From assembly GCA_030639495.1 (NCBI GenBank), contig DAOWCP010000004.1, positions 1 to 52,222 of the forward strand: 52,222 bases of DNA, read 5' to 3'. Shown piece by piece: positions 47,695 to 52,222 of this stretch. The translations under genes were made by a program, and so were the position numbers. The stretch comes from JAGLTN01 sp023135255 (GTDB taxonomy: Bacteria > Planctomycetota > Phycisphaerae > Sedimentisphaerales > Anaerobacaceae). Positions within the stretch are counted from its first letter, which is position 1. Each line of letters begins with the position of its first letter. The notes beneath the pieces were generated by a model. The model was not told the DNA's origin. It saw only the letters and a list, made by a program, of their open reading frames with translations, and did not search any database.

Positions 47695-48714
47695 ATGAAA
47701 ACCAGTAACTCCACCAAGCGAGTTTTTGTCATCGGAGAAGCAGGTGTAAATCATAACGGCGACATTGAGTTAGCAAAGCAACTTGTGGATGCTGCTATTG
47801 CAGCGGAAGTTGATGCCATAAAATTCCAGTTGTTTAAAGCAGAAAGTTTAGCGAACAAATTTGCATCAAAGGCTGATTATCAAAAAAGGACTTCGAAAGA
47901 ATCTGAGTCTCAACTTGAAATGCTAAAAAAGTTAGAGTTAGGGCCTGATTCTCAAAAAAAACTGCTAAATTATTGCGAAGACAAAATAGAGTTTCTCTCG
48001 TCTCCGTTTGATTTGGAAAGTATAGATGTACTAAGTAAACTTAAGCTGGGAATTTTCAAGATCCCTTCAGGTGAAATAACAAATCTTCCTTATCTTAGAA
48101 AGATAGGGGGGTTGAAGAAAAAAGTTATACTTTCGACAGGGATGTCTAATCTAAAAGAGATAAAAGATGCATTAGACGTCCTCGTGGGAGCAGGTACTCA
48201 GAAGGAGGATATCACAGTTCTCCATTGCAATACAGCTTACCCGACGTTTTTTGAGGATGTAAACTTACTAGCAATGGTTAAAATCCGAGAAACACTTGGT
48301 GTTAAAGTCGGTTATTCCGATCATACTCGTGGTATTGAGATACCGATCGCAGCAGTTGCTCTTGGAGCGGAAGTAGTAGAGAAACATTTCACCCTTGATA
48401 GGAACATGGATGGGCCGGATCATAAGGCGAGTTTGGAGCCAGATGAGCTTGGGGCGATGGTCCGAGCGATAAGAAACACGGAAATTGCCTTCGGAGATGG
48501 TGTTAAAAGAGTATCTAAATCTGAAGAAAGTAATAAGTTAGTTGCCAGAAAGAGTCTTGTGGCCGCTAAAGATATAGAGAAAGGTGTGGTTTTCACAGAG
48601 TCCAATATTGCGGCTAAAAGGCCCGGCACAGGTTTATCTCCTATGCAATGGGACGCAGTAATCGGTAAAAAAGCTAAGATGGATTTTGAAAAAGATAACT
48701 TGATAGAACTATGA
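47695..48714 (+). CDS. legI: N-acylneuraminate/legionaminate synthase (LegI/NeuB family)
   Basis: 339 aa. AAGGGACA precedes the ATG. The NeuB TIM barrel has IGEAGVNHNGDIELAKQLV, DAIKFQLFKAESL, VGYSDHTRGIEIPIAA and the metal-ligand region EKHFTLDRNMDGPDHKASLE. The C-terminus (about 280-339) is an SAF/antifreeze-like domain (RKSLVAAKDIEKG, ESNIAAKRPGTGLSP). It condenses the 6-deoxy-diamino sugar with phosphoenolpyruvate to the nine-carbon nonulosonic acid. It overlaps legG by 4 nt (ATGA), so the two are translationally coupled. NeuB (sialic acid) and PseI are alternatives; legB, legC and legG context supports LegI. Confidence 0.92.
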   Translation: MKTSNSTKRVFVIGEAGVNHNGDIELAKQLVDAAIAAEVDAIKFQLFKAESLANKFASKADYQKRTSKESESQLEMLKKLELGPDSQKKLLNYCEDKIEFLSSPFDLESIDVLSKLKLGIFKIPSGEITNLPYLRKIGGLKKKVILSTGMSNLKEIKDALDVLVGAGTQKEDITVLHCNTAYPTFFEDVNLLAMVKIRETLGVKVGYSDHTRGIEIPIAAVALGAEVVEKHFTLDRNMDGPDHKASLEPDELGAMVRAIRNTEIAFGDGVKRVSKSEESNKLVARKSLVAAKDIEKGVVFTESNIAAKRPGTGLSPMQWDAVIGKKAKMDFEKDNLIEL

Positions 48715-49898
48715 AGAAAAGGACTGTTTGTATAGTTACGACTTCACGGGCTGATTATGGCTTGCTTTATTGGTTAATGAAGGAAGTTCGGGAAGATCCA
48801 GCTTTGCAATTACAAGTTATTGTGGCAGGGATGCATTTGGAATCTGAGTTTGGCGACACCTATAAGGTTGTCGAAGCGGATGGTTTTAAATTAGATAGTA
48901 AGATCGAAATGTCAATGAATGATGACAGTGCCATTGGCATACTGAAATCCTTGAGTGAAGGGCTTGTAAAGTTCGGGCATTCTTATTCTGAGTTGAAACC
49001 AGATCTAATTGTTTTATTAGGTGACCGCTATGAATTATTCTCGGCAGCTGTTCCGGCGCTCTTGTCTGAAATTCCTATAGCTCATATTCATGGAGGTGAG
49101 ACAACGGAGGGCTCTTTTGATGAAGCAACCAGGCACTGCGTTACAAAGATGGCGTCTTTACACTTTGCGTCTACCGAGGTTTATAGAAAGAGAATAGTTC
49201 AGCTTGGCGAGAAACCTGAATGTGTTTTTAATTATGGCGCACCTGGCCTAGATAATATATACAGAATTAAATGTCCCAGTAAAAAGGAACTAGAGGAAGC
49301 TCTCGAATTCGACTTGAAAGGTACGGTGGCATTGGTGACATGTCATCCAGTCACGCTTGAGGCGAAGGATGTTAAAGAACAAATTTCCAATGTGTTGGAT
49401 TCAATAGTTGCATTTGACTTTAAAGCGGTATTTACAATGGCCAATGCGGATATAGGCGGCAGTGTGATCAATGATGAAATTAAAAAGTTTTGCAATAAAA
49501 ATCCCAAGAAATATAAATTGTTTAAGAATCTGGGCCAGCGTTTATTTTTTGGATGTTTAAAGACATTTGATTTAATGATAGGTAATTCATCGAGCGGGAT
49601 GATCGAATCGTCATCCTTCAATTTGCCAGTTGTAAATATTGGTGACAGGCAAAAAGGGCGAGTTAGAGGAGAGAATGTAATTGATGTTGATTATTCAAAA
49701 GCCAGTATTAAGGCTGGCATTAGCACGGCGTTGTCGAGCGGATTCATCAATAAAATGAGAGAGATAAAAAATCCTTATGACAAATATTGTGACGGCAAAA
49801 CAAGCTGGAAGATAAAAGAGAAGCTTAAGGAAGTAGAAATTGCTCGTAATCTTGTGAAAAAGCATTTTAATGATATTGAATTCGATTTAAGAAACTAA
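48711..49898 (+). CDS. legG: NDP-sugar hydrolysing 2-epimerase (LegG/NeuC family)
   Basis: 395 aa, normal for the family. The fold is of the UDP-GlcNAc 2-epimerase type: VTTSRADYGLLYWLMKEV, VLLGDRYELFSAAVPALL, AHIHGGETTEGSFDEATRH, and TMANADIGG followed by IGNSSSGMIESSSFNLPVV. It inverts C2 and releases the nucleotide, giving the free 2,4-diamino-2,4,6-trideoxy-mannose-type sugar used by LegI. The 4-nt overlap with legI shows coupling. NeuC is the sialic-acid homologue; in this operon a LegG role is favoured. No unusual features. Confidence 0.92.
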   Translation: MKKRTVCIVTTSRADYGLLYWLMKEVREDPALQLQVIVAGMHLESEFGDTYKVVEADGFKLDSKIEMSMNDDSAIGILKSLSEGLVKFGHSYSELKPDLIVLLGDRYELFSAAVPALLSEIPIAHIHGGETTEGSFDEATRHCVTKMASLHFASTEVYRKRIVQLGEKPECVFNYGAPGLDNIYRIKCPSKKELEEALEFDLKGTVALVTCHPVTLEAKDVKEQISNVLDSIVAFDFKAVFTMANADIGGSVINDEIKKFCNKNPKKYKLFKNLGQRLFFGCLKTFDLMIGNSSSGMIESSSFNLPVVNIGDRQKGRVRGENVIDVDYSKASIKAGISTALSSGFINKMREIKNPYDKYCDGKTSWKIKEKLKEVEIARNLVKKHFNDIEFDLRN

Positions 49899-49913
49899 GT
49901 TTTTTTTAGAATC

Positions 49914-50978
49914 ATGAAAAATATAAAGTCCTTTTTGTCATCAAAAAATATTTCGATCAAAGCTGCTCTAAAACAAATGGATAGGGCAGGGCGTCGCATG
50001 TTGTTTGTTGTAGGAGATAACGATGCTCTCCTGGGAGTTGTTACTGATGGTAATGTCAGGAGATGGATATTGAAGGATGGCAGCCTTGATGAAAAGATAG
50101 CTGTGATAATGAATTCAGATCCTTTTTATTTATCAGAAGGTTATTTGCTGGAAGATGCCAGAGAGATGATAACCTCTCAGGCTATCGAGGGTATCCCTAT
50201 TGTAGATGATAGCCGAAAGGTGGTTTCTTCCGTATGGTGGACGGATCTTTTTGACGGCAAGGCAAAGGAGTGCCCTTCGTTAAATGTTCCAATCGTGATA
50301 ATGGCGGGCGGAGAGGGGCAGCGACTTGCTCCTTATAATACCATATTGCCTAAGCCTCTGATGCCGATAGGTGACAAGACCATGATAGAATTAATCATAG
50401 ACAAGTTTATAAGATATGATTGTAAGGATATTTATTTGTCGGTTAATTATAAGTCTAATCTCATAAAAGCTTATTTTAATGATCTGGATATTGACTTTGA
50501 CCTAAAGTACATTCAAGAGAAGTCTCCTTTAGGTACTGCAGGCAGTTTGCATTTATTGAAGAGAAAGATCAAAACAACTTTCTTTTTAAGTAATTGTGAT
50601 ATTTTAGTTGAAGCCGATTATGCCGACATTTTAGAATTTCATCGCAAAAATAAAAACAAGATAACCATAGTATGTTCAATGAAGCATTATGCTATTCCAT
50701 ATGGTATTTGCGAAATTGAAAATGGTGGTGATCTAAAAAGGATAAAAGAAAAGCCAGAGTATGATTTCCTGGTCAACACAGGATTTTATTTGTTAGAGCC
50801 TGAAGTGCTCAAAGATATTCCCAAGAATTCTGTTTTTCATATAACAGATTTGATCAATTGTTATCTTGGCAAGGGCAAAAAGCTTGGTGTCTATCCTATA
50901 TCTGAAAAATCATGGTCGGACTTAGGGCAGTTAGAACAGTTGTACGAAATGCTCGATAAGTTTAGGGACAAGAAATAA
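49914..50978 (+). CDS. ptmE: CBS-domain sugar-1-phosphate nucleotidyltransferase (PtmE)
   Basis: 354 aa in two parts. Residues 1-115 are a CBS pair (MLFVVGDNDALLGVVTDGNV, AIEGIPIVDDSRKVVSSVWW). Residues 125-350 are a nucleotidyltransferase with the pyrophosphorylase motif IMAGGEGQRLAPYN and KPLMPIGDKTMIELIID, plus LSNCDILVEADY. This domain order is that of Campylobacter PtmE, described as a glucosamine-1-phosphate guanylyltransferase. It would therefore supply GDP-activated sugar to LegB, marking the GDP route. It follows legG by 15 nt. The CBS pair may bind a nucleotide for regulation. Without biochemistry the nucleotide (GTP) is inferred from the homologue. Confidence 0.88.
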   Translation: MKNIKSFLSSKNISIKAALKQMDRAGRRMLFVVGDNDALLGVVTDGNVRRWILKDGSLDEKIAVIMNSDPFYLSEGYLLEDAREMITSQAIEGIPIVDDSRKVVSSVWWTDLFDGKAKECPSLNVPIVIMAGGEGQRLAPYNTILPKPLMPIGDKTMIELIIDKFIRYDCKDIYLSVNYKSNLIKAYFNDLDIDFDLKYIQEKSPLGTAGSLHLLKRKIKTTFFLSNCDILVEADYADILEFHRKNKNKITIVCSMKHYAIPYGICEIENGGDLKRIKEKPEYDFLVNTGFYLLEPEVLKDIPKNSVFHITDLINCYLGKGKKLGVYPISEKSWSDLGQLEQLYEMLDKFRDKK

Positions 50979-51008
50979 GTTTTTGAGTTATTTTTAAGAG
51001 TATTTTGC

Positions 51009-51944
51009 ATGTTAAAGCATAGGGCTGTGATATTTGGGCTTGGTTCGATCGGGGCGAGGTACCTTGAGATATTAAAAGATCGTGAAGACATTGACACTTA
51101 TGTATTCAGGTCCCAAAAGGGTAAGTGCAAGCAGTCAGAGGTAAAAGAAATATATAGCTGGCAGGAGGTGGTAGATTTAAAGGCTTCTATAGCAATAATC
51201 ACCAATCCTACTTTTTTACATATTAAGACAGCGGTCAAGTGTGGTCAATTGGGCATGAATCTTTTAATAGAAAAGCCGCTTGATATGAATCTCGATCTGC
51301 TCTCTGAGCTAAAGGACATAGTAAATAAGAATCGCTTAACGGCTTATGTTGCTTATCATTTAAGGTTTCATCCTGGTATACATGAGTTGAAAGTCCTTGT
51401 AGGAAAGGAAGAAGTCTGGCATGCTCATGTCAGCACGTCTTCATGGCTGCCTGAATGGAGGTCCGGCGTTGATTATAAAGAGAAGTATAGTACCAAGAAG
51501 GAACAAGGCGGCGGCGTCTTGTTAGACTTGTCTCATGAACCGGATTATGTTGAATATATTTTCGGTAAGATCAAGTCGATCGAAGGAGTGTGTGGCAAAG
51601 TTTCAAATCTTGAAATCGACGTTGAAGATACCGCAGACTTGATCATGAAACTTGATAATGGCAAACACATTTCGGTCCATATGGATTTTTGCAGTCATCA
51701 CTGCGAGCGTCATATAGAGGTTACTACTGCTAAGAGGTATTATAAGCTGGATTTGATAAACAATCGTATGTTTATATATGAGCAAGGAAAAGCGATCGAG
51801 AAAGATTATCCTATCGAGAGAAATTGTTTGTACAAAGCTCAAATAGATTATTTTGTTTCACATATTGGCAAAGATCACATTATGAATGATCTTGAAGAGG
51901 CTTCAGAATTATTGAAAAAGATATTAGCTTTTAGAAATAACTAA
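51009..51944 (+). CDS. ptmF: Gfo/Idh/MocA-type oxidoreductase (PtmF-like)
   Basis: 311 aa. An N-terminal NAD(P) Rossmann motif (RAVIFGLGSIGARYLEIL) and the family's IAIITNPTFLHIKTAVKCG, then LLIEKPLDMNL (the EKP motif that holds the active-site lysine) are present. The C-terminal half has the beta-sheet domain, GGGVLLDLSHEPDYVEYIFG. In Campylobacter, ptmF and ptmA lie with ptmE and legF and take part in making the amino sugar precursor. It starts about 30 nt after ptmE and ends 1 nt before legF. Assignment as PtmF rests on operon position and family. Confidence 0.8.
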   Translation: MLKHRAVIFGLGSIGARYLEILKDREDIDTYVFRSQKGKCKQSEVKEIYSWQEVVDLKASIAIITNPTFLHIKTAVKCGQLGMNLLIEKPLDMNLDLLSELKDIVNKNRLTAYVAYHLRFHPGIHELKVLVGKEEVWHAHVSTSSWLPEWRSGVDYKEKYSTKKEQGGGVLLDLSHEPDYVEYIFGKIKSIEGVCGKVSNLEIDVEDTADLIMKLDNGKHISVHMDFCSHHCERHIEVTTAKRYYKLDLINNRMFIYEQGKAIEKDYPIERNCLYKAQIDYFVSHIGKDHIMNDLEEASELLKKILAFRNN

Positions 51945-51945
51945 C

Positions 51946-52222
51946 ATGAATATATTAGTTTTAATAGCCGCCCGCAGTGGTTCCAAAGGTCTAAAAAATA
52001 AAAACATAAAAAGTCTGTGTGGGCAGTCTTTGATAGGTTATAGTATAAAGCAAGCATTGGCCTGGGGAAAGGCAGATAAAGTTGTCGTGTCGACCGATTC
52101 TCTGGAAATTGCATCTGTCGCCAAAGACTTTGGCGCGGAAGTACCTTTTATGAGGCCTGCAGAATTAGCTACCGATATAATGGGCAAGATCCCGGTAATA
52201 CGCCATGGGTGGGAGCAGTCAG
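51946..52222 (+). CDS. legF: CMP-legionaminic acid synthetase (LegF/NeuA family), 3' end outside window
   Basis: 92 codons visible, then the window ends. The N-terminus LVLIAARSGSKGLKNKNIKS is the nucleotide-binding loop of CMP-N-acylneuraminate cytidylyltransferases, followed by KVVVSTDSLEIASVAKDFGA and VPFMRPAELATDIMGK, which fit the family. It activates the free nonulosonic acid with CTP before transfer to glycan or protein. The ATG is 1 nt after the ptmF stop. The gene completes the legionaminic acid pathway. PseF and NeuA are possible alternatives; context favours LegF. Further pathway or glycosyltransferase genes probably lie beyond the edge. Confidence 0.9.
   Translation, partial: MNILVLIAARSGSKGLKNKNIKSLCGQSLIGYSIKQALAWGKADKVVVSTDSLEIASVAKDFGAEVPFMRPAELATDIMGKIPVIRHGWEQS

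Noticed and set aside
1..52222. CRISPR arrays, rRNA genes, prophage or insertion-sequence transposases
   Set aside because: No regularly spaced repeats, rRNA motifs, phage structural genes or transposase frames were seen.

Overview
The window looks like a chromosome segment of a planctomycete of the class Phycisphaerae (Sedimentisphaerales-like). The signs are a PEP-CTERM sorting tail, dockerin-like C-terminal modules ending in WL or W-Q helices, a prepilin-type protein with a C-terminal ADGHVG motif, several exported proteins with twin-arginine leaders, a sigma-70 factor with a large extra N-terminus, and frequent TTG/GTG starts. This is inferred from gene content only; no 16S gene is present.

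Layout. 1-3.3 kb: secreted and surface proteins (DUF4465 PEP-CTERM, dockerin-like protein, pseudopilin-like protein) and a ComF-type phosphoribosyltransferase. 3.3-17.6 kb, mostly minus strand: an XRE-S24 regulator, DUF1638, two small envelope proteins, DUF1805, phosphomannomutase/phosphoglucomutase, rpoN, recR, dnaX, the SRP RNA directly upstream of dnaX, a ferredoxin, proC, a Tat-exported TIM-barrel protein, an unusual sigma-70 factor and a corrinoid protein. 18.1-21.9 kb: a fused EtfB-EtfA and ETF-quinone oxidoreductase. 22-28.9 kb, minus: degenerate amidase-like protein, Tat phosphoesterase, thrC, a HAD hydrolase, a DRE-TIM acyltransferase (citrate/isopropylmalate synthase type) and a lipoprotein. 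29.3-33.6 kb, plus: stand-alone E2 acyltransferase domain, Tat-exported sugar-isomerase-fold protein, esterase, SurA/PrsA-like foldase. 33.6-35.7 kb, minus: ParA, nusB, ribH. 36-42.8 kb, plus: a TPR protein and a 1688-residue C25 (gingipain-type) surface peptidase, then tRNA-Leu(UAA).

43.3 kb to the right edge is a surface-glycan locus: a Wzz-type chain-length protein, then legB-legC-formyltransferase-legI-legG-ptmE-ptmF-legF (the last cut by the window edge). This matches the GDP-sugar route to CMP-legionaminic acid described in Campylobacter. A methionyl-tRNA-formyltransferase-fold enzyme sits where an N-acetyltransferase (LegH) would be expected, so the product may be an N-formylated legionaminic-type nonulosonic acid. 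This is the strongest candidate for an undescribed system here.

Two non-coding findings stand out: a 105-bp interspersed element in three intergenic copies (about 6.5, 18.0 and 35.2 kb, one inverted), and the small SRP RNA whose 3' end overlaps the longest possible dnaX reading frame. Several sigma-70-type promoters, three terminators and some structured leader sequences were read directly from the bases.
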